From contig NZ_CP094669.1 of assembly GCF_022827545.1 (NCBI RefSeq), forward strand, positions 447,001-511,000: a stretch of 64,000 bases of DNA, in the 5' to 3' direction. The notes beneath the pieces are model-generated. The model had not been told where the DNA came from. It did not search any database and was given only the letters and a program-made list of their open reading frames with translations. Origin of the DNA: Hymenobacter tibetensis. GTDB lineage: Bacteria > Bacteroidota > Bacteroidia > Cytophagales > Hymenobacteraceae. Positions 8,836 to 17,329 of the stretch are shown in pieces. The number at the start of each line of letters is the position of its first letter. Position 1 is the first letter of the stretch. The translations under genes were made by a program, and so were the position numbers.

Positions 8836-9321
8836 ATGAATATTCGTCGTGGCCGCGAGGCCGATTTGCCCCAGGTGCTGGCGCTCATCCAAGAACTAGC
8901 CGTGTATGAGCGCGCCCCGCACGAAGTCACGAACACGCTGGCCGATATGCAGCGCGACGGCTTCGGACCGGATTCTATCTTCAAGTTTTTTGTGGCCGAG
9001 CAGCCCGATGCCTCTATTGTGGGTATTGCGCTATACTACACGGCGTATTCCACCTGGAAAGGCCGGATGCTGTTTTTGGAAGACTTGGTGGTGACCGAGC
9101 AACTGCGCGGCACTGGCGTTGGCAAGCAGCTGTTTGATGCAGTAGTGGCCGAAGCGCGCCATACCGGCGCCAACCGTATGAAGTGGCAGGTCCTGAACTG
9201 GAACGAGCCCGCCATTGGCTTCTACAAGAAAGTAGGAGCCAACCTCGACCCTGAATGGCTGAATGGCAACCTCAACGCCGAACAATTGCAAGCCTACGGC
9301 GGGATGGTGGTACCGGCGTAA
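8836..9321 (+). CDS. GNAT family N-acetyltransferase
   Basis: A 161-residue acetyltransferase of the GNAT superfamily, using acetyl-CoA to acetylate an amine. The beta4-beta5 region (MLFLEDLVVTEQLRGTGVGK) contains the acetyl-CoA pyrophosphate-binding loop RGTGVGK. The C-terminal NWNEPAIGFYKKVGA is typical of the diamine/spermidine N-acetyltransferase-like branch. Substrate specificity is therefore suggestive of a polyamine or small amine but not proven. The start is the only sensible ATG. It is flanked by terminators on both sides and so is probably monocistronic. Confidence 0.9.
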   Translation: MNIRRGREADLPQVLALIQELAVYERAPHEVTNTLADMQRDGFGPDSIFKFFVAEQPDASIVGIALYYTAYSTWKGRMLFLEDLVVTEQLRGTGVGKQLFDAVVAEARHTGANRMKWQVLNWNEPAIGFYKKVGANLDPEWLNGNLNAEQLQAYGGMVVPA

Positions 9322-9327
9322 ATAGCA

Positions 9328-9380
9328 AAGGGGGCGAGTTGCTGCTAACCCCTATGGAGTCAGCAGCAACTCGCCCCCTT
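9328..9380. terminator. bidirectional terminator, 19-bp perfect stem
   Basis: A 19-bp perfect inverted repeat (9328-9346 with 9362-9380) lies between the convergent acetyltransferase and DUF4286 genes. Its ends are A- and T-flanked. The long GC-rich stem is one of the strongest hairpins in the window. Confidence 0.85.
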
Positions 9381-9407
9381 CGAGTTATCGGGTTGGCAGT
9401 GTGGCCT

Positions 9408-9710
9408 TTAGCTTACCACTTCCAGCATGGTGCGGAACGAAGCGTATCGGCCACCGAACTGAGCTTCAATGTCTTTGCGGAGGGCTGGAGCCGCTACGGC
9501 TTGGTATTCCTCTAGCTGTTCTAGGCTCACGCAATAGTATTGTGCGGCGTAAGTAATGCCGTCGTCTTCTTCATTAAGCAAACGGCACAGCTGGCTGCGT
9601 ACGAAAAAGCCCGTAGCCATTACCTCTGGCATATGGGTGTCGCGCATGTAGGACACCCACTGCTCGGCAATTTCCGGATCGAGGCTGGTCGTAACGTTGT
9701 ACAGTATCAT
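9408..9710 (-). CDS. DUF4286 family protein
   Basis: A 100-residue small cytoplasmic protein of the DUF4286 family, starting MILYNVTTSLDPEIAEQW and containing HMPEVMATGFF. The fold is expected to be a ferredoxin-like alpha/beta dimer similar to stress-responsive or antibiotic-monooxygenase-like barrels, but no activity is known for the family. Length is full. It converges with the acetyltransferase over a shared terminator, and about 200 bases of non-coding DNA lie upstream. Confidence 0.85.
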   Translation of the reverse strand: MILYNVTTSLDPEIAEQWVSYMRDTHMPEVMATGFFVRSQLCRLLNEEDDGITYAAQYYCVSLEQLEEYQAVAAPALRKDIEAQFGGRYASFRTMLEVVS

Positions 9711-9913
9711 AGGAGTAAGGTCTTGGTTGAGGGCTTAGGGCGTATGATGGGCGCCTTGCGTAAGCCTGAAATAGTGCCCTGCGCTTCAAGCGGCAGGGCT
9801 GGCTGCATCGAGCCTGAAACGAAGTGCGGTTGGGTAAGCGGGTAAGAGTGTATAACGCAAAAGTCGGCCAAAAAATCCAAGCTTCTGCGCGTAGTGGCTC
9901 GCAAGGCCCTACA

Positions 9914-10363
9914 TCAGACGCGCATGTGGTCGAAATGAAACTCCTGGATGCGGGCCTGAATATCTTTCGAGGAAAGGTTTTCGCTGATAGCCGCCTGTAC
10001 TAAGCCAGGCAGTTCTGCATTGCCCGCGAAGCGCAACGCTAGGATCTGGCTCAGTTTCAACTTGTTTTCCAGTGGTCGTAAGCTTTGGCCAGTGGCTTCA
10101 AAGTATTGCTGCCGCACCTCCAGCCGGATGATGCGGTCCTGTAGCGTGAGGGCATAGTGCTGGCGCAGCAGCAACAGCACCCCAAAGCTGACGACGGCCA
10201 GGGCCATCAAGGTAAACCAAAGCCGGGAATCCTCGGAGTCGTCGCCAGCTACGGCCACGTACCGGCGGATGGCATAGATAGTAACAACCAGCAGGGCCGG
10301 TAGCAGAACGAAATGATGCCATGGATACAGCATGGGCTTATTCTTGGTGGGTTCAGCAGCCAT
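9914..10363 (-). CDS. DUF6526 family membrane protein
   Basis: A 149-residue protein with two membrane helices near residues 18-36 and 50-70 (FVLLPALLVVTIYAI and LMALAVVSFGVLLLL), followed by a cytoplasmic, charged C-terminal half. That half contains LQDRIIRLEVRQQYFEATGQ and a late GLVQAAISENLSSKDIQARI. This layout fits DUF6526, a Bacteroidota family without assigned function. The ATG at 10363 is preferred over one 14 codons upstream, whose product begins with an unlikely extra segment. It is transcribed away from the coiled-coil gene's terminator. Confidence 0.8.
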   Translation of the reverse strand: MAAEPTKNKPMLYPWHHFVLLPALLVVTIYAIRRYVAVAGDDSEDSRLWFTLMALAVVSFGVLLLLRQHYALTLQDRIIRLEVRQQYFEATGQSLRPLENKLKLSQILALRFAGNAELPGLVQAAISENLSSKDIQARIQEFHFDHMRV

Positions 10364-10403
10364 ATAGAGAACAAAGGGTAAGCGAAACGGAAAAGGCAGA
10401 CGC

Positions 10404-10433
10404 AAAAAACTCCGGCAAGTTGGCCGGAGTTTT
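10404..10433 (-). terminator. rho-independent terminator (minus strand)
   Basis: An 11-bp stem (10406-10416 with 10423-10433) followed on the minus strand by six Ts. It terminates the charged coiled-coil gene, which ends at 10469. Confidence 0.85.
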
Positions 10434-10468
10434 CACAAAGCGTACTAGCTTGAATTTCAAGTTTATAG

Positions 10469-10867
10469 TTACGACTTAAGGGCTTTTGCAGCCTTCTTCG
10501 CATCACGGGCCTTGCGCTTTTCGGCGCTGGCGGCGTCTTTAGCGAGCTTCTCTTGGCGCTTGGCCTCTTTGGCGGCGTCTTTCTGGCGGTTCAATTCCAG
10601 CTTCTGCTCTTTCATCTGACGCTTTTGCTCCCGCATAGCGTTCTTCTGGTCTTTTATCTGGCTTTCCGTCTGGTCTACGCTGCTGCGCGACGAAGCGGTT
10701 TGTTGCTTTTGTGCATCGAGGGCAGCTTTAGCGTCAGCAGCGCGTTGCTGCTGCATCTGCAAACGTACCTGGGCGGAATCTGCTGGGGTGGTCGTCGTTT
10801 GAGCCTGGCCAGTATGACTGCTCACGATACCAACTGCAAAGGCGAAAATGGCGAGGATCTTTTTCAT
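10469..10867 (-). CDS. secreted Lys/Ala/Gln-rich coiled-coil protein
   Basis: A 132-residue protein with a signal peptide (MKKILAIFAFAVGIVSSHTG, cut near QAQ). It is followed by an almost uninterrupted, highly charged alpha-helical region rich in Lys, Ala, Gln and Asp, with local repeats such as REQKRQMKEQK and AKEAKRQEKLAK. This should be a single extended helix or coiled coil in the periplasm. No enzymatic motif is present and no family is recognised. The ATG at 10867 is chosen because it begins the signal peptide. Longer readings run back into the MFS gene in another frame and are artefacts. Confidence 0.75.
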   Translation of the reverse strand: MKKILAIFAFAVGIVSSHTGQAQTTTTPADSAQVRLQMQQQRAADAKAALDAQKQQTASSRSSVDQTESQIKDQKNAMREQKRQMKEQKLELNRQKDAAKEAKRQEKLAKDAASAEKRKARDAKKAAKALKS

Positions 10868-10941
10868 GACGGACTTGTAGTGAAGTTCAGGTCTGATACG
10901 GCATCCTCGGAGCAAAGTTGAATATCTATAGTTATTCCTCC

Positions 10942-12189
10942 TTACTCCACATAATCCAATTCTTTGCCATAGCTTTCGGGTAGGGTGCTGGCACTGTAGA
11001 AGGCGAGGACCAACGTCACGACGCCGATAACGGTGGCGGCACCCGTGATACCCAACGAAGGCTTGAGCGCCGAAAAAGCTGGGTTGATGAGCACAATAGC
11101 GCCGCGGGCAAAGTTGGGCGCCGTAGTAGCCACCGTAGAGCGCAGATTGGTACCAAACTGCTCGGCCGACACCGTCACGAACAGCGCCCAGAAGCCCCCC
11201 GTGAAGCCTATCATAAAGCACACAAAGTAAAACAGAGTGGTGCTGGCACCATGCAGCCCATACAAGTAAAAGCCCACCATAGCAGCGCAAGACGCTATAA
11301 AGAGCTGCAACGTACGGTTGCGGCTCTTGAAAACCTGGCTAAGAGTGCCGCTGGCGAAGTCGCCGAGGGTTAGCCCGAAATAGGTCCAGAAAATGCTTAG
11401 CCCGCCCGTTACGGCGCCTTGCACCCCAAACTCTTGGCCGAACTCAGGCGCCATGGTGATAAGGATGCCCACCAGAAACCAGAATGGCACGCCCAGAAAC
11501 AGGCAGCGCAAGTACTTGGCCAGCCGGGGGCCGTTTGTGAACAAGCTGGCAAAATTGCCTCGTTCTACGCCTTCGCGCTTCGCCTGCTCGAACATGCCCG
11601 ACTCGAACACGCCCGCCCGCAAGGCCAACAGCGCCAGCCCCAAGCCGCCCCCAATAAAATAGGCGTTGCGCCAGCCGAAATACTGCCCCACCAAGTACGC
11701 CACCATTGCGCCCGACACACCTACCGACGCCACTATCATAGTGCCATAGCCGCGCTTTTCTTTGGGCAAACTCTCGGCTACCAACGTAATGCCCGCGCCA
11801 AGCTCACCCGCTAAGCCCACGCCCGCAATCAGGCGCAGCCACGCGTATTGATCGACAGTTTCAACAAAGCCGTTGGCAATATTGGCCAGTGAATACATCA
11901 GAATAGAGCCGAACAGCACCGACAGCCGCCCCCGCTTGTCGCCTAGTATGCCCCAGAGGATGCCACCCAGCAGCATACCGCCCATTTGCATGCTAAGCAA
12001 GTACTGGCCTTGCTCGGTGATGGCGGCTGGCTCCGTAACTCCCAGGCCCTTCAGGCTCTCCACTCGCACAATACTAAACAGGACCAAGTCGTATATATCA
12101 ACGAAGTAGCCCAAGGAAGCCACGATGACTACGGCGCTTAGCAGAGCGGCTGTTTTAGGGGCGGGAGAGTGGGGACTGGCAACAGACAT
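10942..12189 (-). CDS. MFS transporter (metabolite/H+ symporter type)
   Basis: A 415-residue inner-membrane transporter with about twelve helices. The loop between helices 2 and 3 carries the MFS signature in GILGDKRGRLSVLF. Helices 4-5 contain RLIAGVGLAGELGAGITLVAE, typical of the aromatic acid/shikimate and sugar-acid H+ symporter branches. The substrate is not determinable from sequence. It ends 74 bases before the secreted coiled-coil gene and may be co-transcribed with it. The upstream spacer is shared with the divergent 80-residue gene at 12479. Confidence 0.88.
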   Translation of the reverse strand: MSVASPHSPAPKTAALLSAVVIVASLGYFVDIYDLVLFSIVRVESLKGLGVTEPAAITEQGQYLLSMQMGGMLLGGILWGILGDKRGRLSVLFGSILMYSLANIANGFVETVDQYAWLRLIAGVGLAGELGAGITLVAESLPKEKRGYGTMIVASVGVSGAMVAYLVGQYFGWRNAYFIGGGLGLALLALRAGVFESGMFEQAKREGVERGNFASLFTNGPRLAKYLRCLFLGVPFWFLVGILITMAPEFGQEFGVQGAVTGGLSIFWTYFGLTLGDFASGTLSQVFKSRNRTLQLFIASCAAMVGFYLYGLHGASTTLFYFVCFMIGFTGGFWALFVTVSAEQFGTNLRSTVATTAPNFARGAIVLINPAFSALKPSLGITGAATVIGVVTLVLAFYSASTLPESYGKELDYVE

Positions 12190-12409
12190 GGCAGGCGGGG
12201 AAGAGAAGAAAACGACGCTATCAGTGGCACGTTATGCACAATCTGGAAAACCAGCAAATAGCAAGCGCCGCACTACGCCAAAGAAATTCGCCGGCTCAGC
12301 ACGTTAGAGAATGCCTTGCATATGGAGCTACCTAGTTGATGACGCTACATCTGAAGCGGGTTGCTAGGTAAACAAGAAAAGAATTACACGTAAGATATAT
12401 ACTAATTTA

Positions 12410-12440
12410 CTTGGATAAATTGCCAATGATATTAGTTTTG
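12410..12440 (+). promoter_or_regulatory. Bacteroidota-type promoter
   Basis: A TTG at 12411-12413 and TAGTTTTG at 12433-12440 are separated by 19 bases, matching the TTTG/TAnnTTTG consensus of the Bacteroidota primary sigma factor. The -7 element ends 38 bases before the ATG at 12479. Confidence 0.65.
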
Positions 12441-12478
12441 CACTTCTATTACCGTATCCATCCTTTCCTTCTACTGCT

Positions 12479-12721
12479 ATGAAAAAGGAGCTACAGTACA
12501 CGGTCTGCTGCCAACTTACCCTAGCTGAATTTGAGTTAGGGCAAATAGTTGAAACCCGACAAATACACCATCAGCTGGCCACCGACAGCACGGAACTCAA
12601 CGAGGTATTCGCCGACCTCTACGACCAGTTTCGTAGCCCCGACCTGCTTGGACTCCAGATTGTCTCCATCGAGCCTAGCCACCAGCATACCCCGGAGCCG
12701 GTCTGGGAGGTAAGAGCGTAG
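12479..12721 (+). CDS. small hypothetical protein
   Basis: An 80-residue soluble protein without signal peptide or membrane helix. It has a mixed alpha/beta pattern (ELQYTVCCQLTLAEFE, then a helical LNEVFADLYDQF, then LLGLQIVSIEP), which could be a small ferredoxin-like fold. No family is recognised. A well-spaced promoter upstream and a clean ATG support it as a real gene. It converges with the AraC regulator with only 45 bases between stop codons. Confidence 0.6.
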   Translation: MKKELQYTVCCQLTLAEFELGQIVETRQIHHQLATDSTELNEVFADLYDQFRSPDLLGLQIVSIEPSHQHTPEPVWEVRA

Positions 12722-12766
12722 CACATGGGCGTAACATAGCGCACGATACCGCCTAGGTTTGCCCGT

Positions 12767-13642
12767 TCAGATGAAGATGCGGGTGCCGGAAAAGCTCTGC
12801 CGAAACTCCCGTGGCGTGCAGCCTTTCTTCTTTTTGAAGATGCGGTTGAAGTTAGAAATGTTGTTGAAACCGCACTTGTAGGCTACTTCTGCCACATTAT
12901 GGGTGGTGTCGATCAGCATGCGAGTGGCATGGCCCAGCCGGATTTCGTTGAGGCTATCAATAAAGGTGCTGCCGGTCCGCTTCTTGATGAACCGGCTAAA
13001 GGATACTTCCGGCATACTGGCCAGCTTGGCTACTTCCGCCAGCGTAATGGGTTGGCTGTAGTTAGCGTGCATGTACTCAAATACCTTCTCGATGCGGCGG
13101 CTGTTGTAGTTGAACTGCTCACTATTGAAGGTGGAGTCGGAAAGGGTGCGCATGTTGCGCGAGGTGGAGAGGTCGTGCAGGATGGAAAGCAGCTCCAGTA
13201 CCGAGTCGAAACCGGTTTTTTGTTCCAATGACTGAAGCCGCCCGCGCAAGCGCTCCGTAGCCTCGCGCGAGAACAGAATACCGCGCTGGGCATTTTCGAG
13301 CATCTGCCGGATAAAGCTGAGCTGATTTTTGTGCAGAAACCGGTCTTCCAGGAGGTCTTTATGAAACTGAATGGTCACTTCCCGAATTTCCTCGCTGCGG
13401 CATTGGTGCGTAAACCAGGCGTGGCCCAGGTTGGGGCCTATCAGCACCAGTTCCAAGTCCTCAATCACTTCGATATGGTCGCCGACGATGCGCTTGGCAC
13501 CGGCGGCATTCACGATGAAGTTCAACTCGAACTCCTCGTGGTAGTGCAGCGGAAAGTTGAACTCCTTTTTCACGCGCGAAAACAACGTGAAACAGTCGCT
13601 TTGCGTGAGGGGAGTTACCTCCCGCATTAGGTTGTGGCGCAT
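12767..13642 (-). CDS. AraC family transcriptional regulator
   Basis: A 291-residue DNA-binding regulator. The N-terminal half is a cupin-type sensor (FPLHYHEEFELNFIVNAAGA, with the histidine-containing metal-site-like motif). The C-terminal 100 residues contain two helix-turn-helix motifs of the AraC/XylS family (ITLAEVAKLASMPEVSFSRFIKK and VAEVAYKCGFNNISNFNRIFKKKKG). It is encoded divergently from the symporter-phosphorylase-epimerase genes, so the simplest inference is that it activates them in response to a mannoside. This is not shown by the sequence itself. Confidence 0.88.
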   Translation of the reverse strand: MRHNLMREVTPLTQSDCFTLFSRVKKEFNFPLHYHEEFELNFIVNAAGAKRIVGDHIEVIEDLELVLIGPNLGHAWFTHQCRSEEIREVTIQFHKDLLEDRFLHKNQLSFIRQMLENAQRGILFSREATERLRGRLQSLEQKTGFDSVLELLSILHDLSTSRNMRTLSDSTFNSEQFNYNSRRIEKVFEYMHANYSQPITLAEVAKLASMPEVSFSRFIKKRTGSTFIDSLNEIRLGHATRMLIDTTHNVAEVAYKCGFNNISNFNRIFKKKKGCTPREFRQSFSGTRIFI

Positions 13643-14000
13643 AACAGAAAGCTACGGAATCAGGTGCGTAAACAAAGCAAAAAATGTTAAAATAGTATTA
13701 AGAAGAAATATAGCGCAAGAAGCCGGTTCAACGGCTTAGAGAGCTACAGAGGCGCGCTTCGCTTGCGCTGGGGTTACAAATCGGTTAAATGAGTACAAGA
13801 GAAGGGTAAGATAGCATTACTAACTGCTTCGGGTGCTGGCTACATTTGGAAGACCCACAGAGGCACTAAAAGCCAATTTTATAAGGCAGTCATACAGCTA
13901 GATACAGCCAGTCAGGGTAAGGCAGCGCCATTGCCCAACTGCACCTCTAGTATCTGCATGCCTTCATGAAAAGCGTAGGTGCCTTGCCGCTTCCCACCCA
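13643..14000. other. divergent regulatory spacer of the mannoside locus
   Basis: The 358-base gap between the AraC regulator and the symporter holds no credible gene. A TACATTTG element is present at 13841-13848 on the plus strand without a clear TTTG at the expected distance upstream. That pattern would suit an activator-dependent promoter. An A/T-rich tract at 13678-13712 next to the regulator start may serve as its own promoter. Confidence 0.45.
13841..13848 (+). promoter_or_regulatory. candidate -7 element for the symporter
   Basis: TACATTTG is an exact TAnnTTTG match, 152 bases before the symporter ATG. No good -33 TTTG lies 17-23 bases upstream, so this is only a candidate, possibly activator-dependent. 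Confidence 0.4.
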
Positions 14001-15833
14001 ATGAAATTACGCCTGCTTGACGTACTCATTATTGTAGCGTATTTGCTCACAACCGTGTTTATCGGGTTGTGGTACCGCAAAAAAGCCCGCGAAAACAAAG
14101 ACAGCTACCTCATGGGCGGCAAAAGCCTGGCCTGGTACAAGCTCGGGCTGAGCGACGCTTCCGATATGTTCGACATCAGCGGCACCATGTGGATGGTGAG
14201 CTTGTGCTTCGTGTATGGCTTGAAAAGCATCTGGATTCCGTGGCTGTGGCCGGTGTTCAACCAGGTGTTTCTGATGATGTACCTCTCGCGCTGGCTGCGC
14301 CGCTCCAATGCGGCCACCGGGGCCGAGTGGCTGGCTACACGCTTCGGCAATTCGGGGCCGGGCGTGGGGGCTTCGCACAAAGTGGTTATTGCGTTTGCGC
14401 TGCTAAGCTGCCTGGGATTTCTGGCGTACGGCTTTGTGGGACTCGGCAAGTTCATTGAAATCTTCGTGCCTTGGGAAATGGTGCAGGGCTACGTGCCTTT
14501 CAGCGTGGCGCCGCAGTACGTGCCGCACGTGTACGGCATCATCTTCACGCTGTTCGCCATGTTTTACTCTATTCTGGGGGGCATGCACAGCATCGTGCTC
14601 GGCGACATGATCAAGTACGCCATCATGACGGTGGCTTGCGTGGCCATCTTCGTTATTGCGTGGCAGAATTTGCAGGGCAGAACTCTGAACGTGCCAGCGG
14701 GCTGGGACACCCCGTTTTTTGGCTCCAAGCTGGAGTTGAACTGGACGGGCATCATCGACGAGGTTAATCAGAAAATCAAGTCGGATGGCTATTCTCTGTT
14801 TGGTATCTTCTTCATGATGATGGTTTTCAAGGGCATCTTCGCGTCGTTGGCGGGGCCCGCGCCGAACTACGACATGCAGAAAATCCTCTCGACCCGCTCG
14901 CCGGAGGAAGCCAGCAAGATGAGTGGGTTCGTGTCCATAGTGCTGCTGCCTGTTCGCTACGCGCTGGTGATTGGCCTGACGGTGCTGGGCTTGCTCTACT
15001 ACAACCAGATGAACATTGTGGGGCCGGAAGGCACCACCGACTTCGAGCGGATTCTGCCGGTGGCCATCAATAATTTCCTGCCCACTGGTTTGCTGGGCTT
15101 GGTGCTGACGGGGTTGCTGGGCGCTTTCATGGGCACGTTCAGCGGAACCGTAAACGCGGCCCAAGCCTACATCGTCAACGACATCTACCTCAAGTATATC
15201 AACCCGAATGCACCCACCCGCACCATTATTTCGCTGAACTACGTGGTAGGGGTGGTAGTGGTGGCCGTAGGCGTGCTGCTAGGCTTCCTGGCCAAAGACG
15301 TGAACAGCGTTTTGCAGTGGATTGTGTCGGCGCTGTACGGCGGCTACATTGCTTCCAACGTGCTGAAGTGGCATTGGTGGCGGTTCAATGCTACCGGCTT
15401 TTTCTGGGGTATGCTCACCGGCATCGTGTCGGCTCTGATTTTCACGCGCTTTTTCGAGGGCATCGAGTTTCTCTATTACTTCCCCGTGCTGTTCCTGCTG
15501 TCGTTGGCAGGCTCGGTCATCGGGACGTACGCTGCGCCACCCACTGAGGAAACCGTGCTGAAGGCATTCTACAAAAACGTGCGGCCCTGGGGTTTCTGGG
15601 GACCTATCAACGCCCTGGTGGTGGCCGAAGACCCGAGCTTCCAACCCAACCGCAACTTCCGCCTCAACATGTTCAACGTGGTGTTGGGCATCATTGCCCA
15701 ACTCTGCCTGACTGTTTTGCCCATGTACCTGCTGCTGATGCAAAAGCTGCCGCTGCTGCTCACGGTGCTGGCGCTGGCCGTGATAATCTTCATTCTGAAA
15801 AAAACCTGGTGGAACAAACTGGCTGATTACTAA
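14001..15833 (+). CDS. sodium:solute symporter family transporter
   Basis: A 610-residue inner-membrane protein of the SSS (SLC5-like) family, expected to import a solute with sodium. It has about 13-14 helices and starts LLDVLIIVAYLLTTVFIGLWY. It shows the family's first-helix and YLMGGKSL region and a sodium-site-like SDASDMFDISGTMWM. Position directly upstream of a GH130 phosphorylase and cellobiose epimerase strongly suggests a mannose-containing disaccharide or oligosaccharide as substrate. Sugar-specific residues are not identified. The C terminus extends beyond the core with two more hydrophobic segments. A 233-base gap with small hairpins precedes the phosphorylase. Confidence 0.9.
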   Translation: MKLRLLDVLIIVAYLLTTVFIGLWYRKKARENKDSYLMGGKSLAWYKLGLSDASDMFDISGTMWMVSLCFVYGLKSIWIPWLWPVFNQVFLMMYLSRWLRRSNAATGAEWLATRFGNSGPGVGASHKVVIAFALLSCLGFLAYGFVGLGKFIEIFVPWEMVQGYVPFSVAPQYVPHVYGIIFTLFAMFYSILGGMHSIVLGDMIKYAIMTVACVAIFVIAWQNLQGRTLNVPAGWDTPFFGSKLELNWTGIIDEVNQKIKSDGYSLFGIFFMMMVFKGIFASLAGPAPNYDMQKILSTRSPEEASKMSGFVSIVLLPVRYALVIGLTVLGLLYYNQMNIVGPEGTTDFERILPVAINNFLPTGLLGLVLTGLLGAFMGTFSGTVNAAQAYIVNDIYLKYINPNAPTRTIISLNYVVGVVVVAVGVLLGFLAKDVNSVLQWIVSALYGGYIASNVLKWHWWRFNATGFFWGMLTGIVSALIFTRFFEGIEFLYYFPVLFLLSLAGSVIGTYAAPPTEETVLKAFYKNVRPWGFWGPINALVVAEDPSFQPNRNFRLNMFNVVLGIIAQLCLTVLPMYLLLMQKLPLLLTVLALAVIIFILKKTWWNKLADY

Positions 15834-15921
15834 AGCACGCTTTATAAGATGGGAATGGTCTGCCGCCTGGGAAACGGTAGGCCACGGGGGCCGGGGAGCA
15901 ACTTGTTGCTCTTGCCGGCAG

Positions 15922-15952
15922 CTGGTCCACCGTTGGGAATTCGGTGGACCAG
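15922..15952. repeat. inverted repeat between symporter and phosphorylase
   Basis: An 11-bp perfect inverted repeat (15922-15932 with 15942-15952) with a nine-base loop, not followed by a T-run. A second short inverted repeat sits at 15896-15911. They could tune the ratio of symporter to enzyme mRNA; a classical terminator is unlikely. Confidence 0.5.
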
Positions 15953-16066
15953 TCTTCCGTCCCGCTTACCCGGGCTTGTTGCGCCCAGTGGCTGTCTGCC
16001 GCTCCCACCCCTGTTCCTCTCTCAACCACGCAATGCTGGCCTAGCTAGGCTATCACTTACTTCGCT

Positions 16067-17293
16067 ATGACGCTTTCCTTTGAAAACCGTGTGCGGGCTC
16101 TGCAAACCGCCCACGAAGCCCTACTGACGCGCCCTAATCCAGTCCAGGAGTCTGCCATGGCCAACGGACTCTACAGCCGATACCAGTTTCCGGTACTCAC
16201 CGCTGCCCACGTGCCCCTCACGTGGCGCTACGACTTTCAACCGCAAACCAACCCATACTTGCTAGAGCGGATTGGCGTGAACGGGGTGTTCAACTCAGGC
16301 GCCATCAAATGGCAGGGCAAGTACCTACTAGTAGCCCGCGTGGAAGGCACCGACCGTAAATCGTATTTCGCGGTAGCCGAAAGCCCCAATGGCATCGACA
16401 ACTTCCGCTTCTGGGACCATCCAGTGGTGCTGCCCGAAACCGCCGAGCCCGATACCAACGTGTACGACATGCGCCTGACCGCCCACGAAGACGGCTGGGT
16501 GTATGGCCTGTTCTGCACCGAGCGCCGCGACCCCGCCGCGCCGGACGCCGACCAGTCGGCGGCGGTAGCGGCGTGCGGCATTGCCCGCACCAAAGACCTG
16601 ATAACTTGGGAACGGCTGGCCGACCTGAAAACCCGCTCGGCCCAGCAGCGCAACGTGGTGTTGCACCCCGAGTTTGTAGACGGCCAATACGCTTTCTACA
16701 CGCGCCCCCAAGACAGCTTTATTGAGGCTGGTAGCGGCGGCGGCATCGGCTTCGGGCTGTCTGAGTCCATCGAGCAAGCCGAAGTGCACGAGGAAACTGT
16801 CATCGACCGAAAGCAGTACCACACAGTGTACGAGGCCAAAAACGGGCAGGGCCCGACGCCGCTGAAAACCCCACTTGGCTGGCTGCATCTGGCGCATGGC
16901 GTGCGCAACACGGCCGCTGGCCTGCGCTACGTGCTCTATATGTTCCTGACTGACCTCCACGACCTTACCCGCGTGACGCACAAGCCCGCCGGTTATTTTC
17001 TGGCGCCGGAAGGAGAGGAGCGCGTCGGTGATGTTTCCAACGTGGTGTTCAGCAACGGCTGGATTGCCGACGACAACGGGCAGGTGTTTATCTACTACGG
17101 CTCCTCCGATACGCGCATGCACGTAGCCACCTCCACCATCGATACGCTCCTGGATTATGTGCAGCACAACCCCGCCGATGGCCTGACATCCGCGGCTTCG
17201 GTACAAGCCATTGAGGCCTTGATTGCGCACAACCAGGAGGCCAACAGCGTTAACGTTGGAATGCAGGCCCGCACTTCCATTGCGCAGTTGTAA
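16067..17293 (+). CDS. GH130 4-O-beta-D-mannosyl-D-glucose phosphorylase
   Basis: A 408-residue cytoplasmic phosphorylase of glycoside hydrolase family 130. Members split mannosyl-beta-1,4-glucose with phosphate into mannose 1-phosphate and glucose. The five-bladed propeller contains the substrate-site segment [20 protein letters not shown] and the region [14 protein letters not shown], whose Asp is in the position of the family's general acid. Length and the neighbouring epimerase favour the mannosylglucose phosphorylase subgroup (GH130_1) over mannooligosaccharide phosphorylases. Exact chain-length preference is inferred. The epimerase gene starts 36 bases downstream. Confidence 0.88.
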   Translation: MTLSFENRVRALQTAHEALLTRPNPVQESAMANGLYSRYQFPVLTAAHVPLTWRYDFQPQTNPYLLERIGVNGVFNSGAIKWQGKYLLVARVEGTDRKSYFAVAESPNGIDNFRFWDHPVVLPETAEPDTNVYDMRLTAHEDGWVYGLFCTERRDPAAPDADQSAAVAACGIARTKDLITWERLADLKTRSAQQRNVVLHPEFVDGQYAFYTRPQDSFIEAGSGGGIGFGLSESIEQAEVHEETVIDRKQYHTVYEAKNGQGPTPLKTPLGWLHLAHGVRNTAAGLRYVLYMFLTDLHDLTRVTHKPAGYFLAPEGEERVGDVSNVVFSNGWIADDNGQVFIYYGSSDTRMHVATSTIDTLLDYVQHNPADGLTSAASVQAIEALIAHNQEANSVNVGMQARTSIAQL

Positions 17294-17329
17294 GCTGCAT
17301 GCAGCAAGTCTGACCGAGAGTAAAAGGTG

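Noticed and set aside
10868-11290. N-terminal extension of the coiled-coil gene over the MFS gene
   Set aside because: The extra codons overlap the transporter in another frame; the signal peptide starts at 10867.
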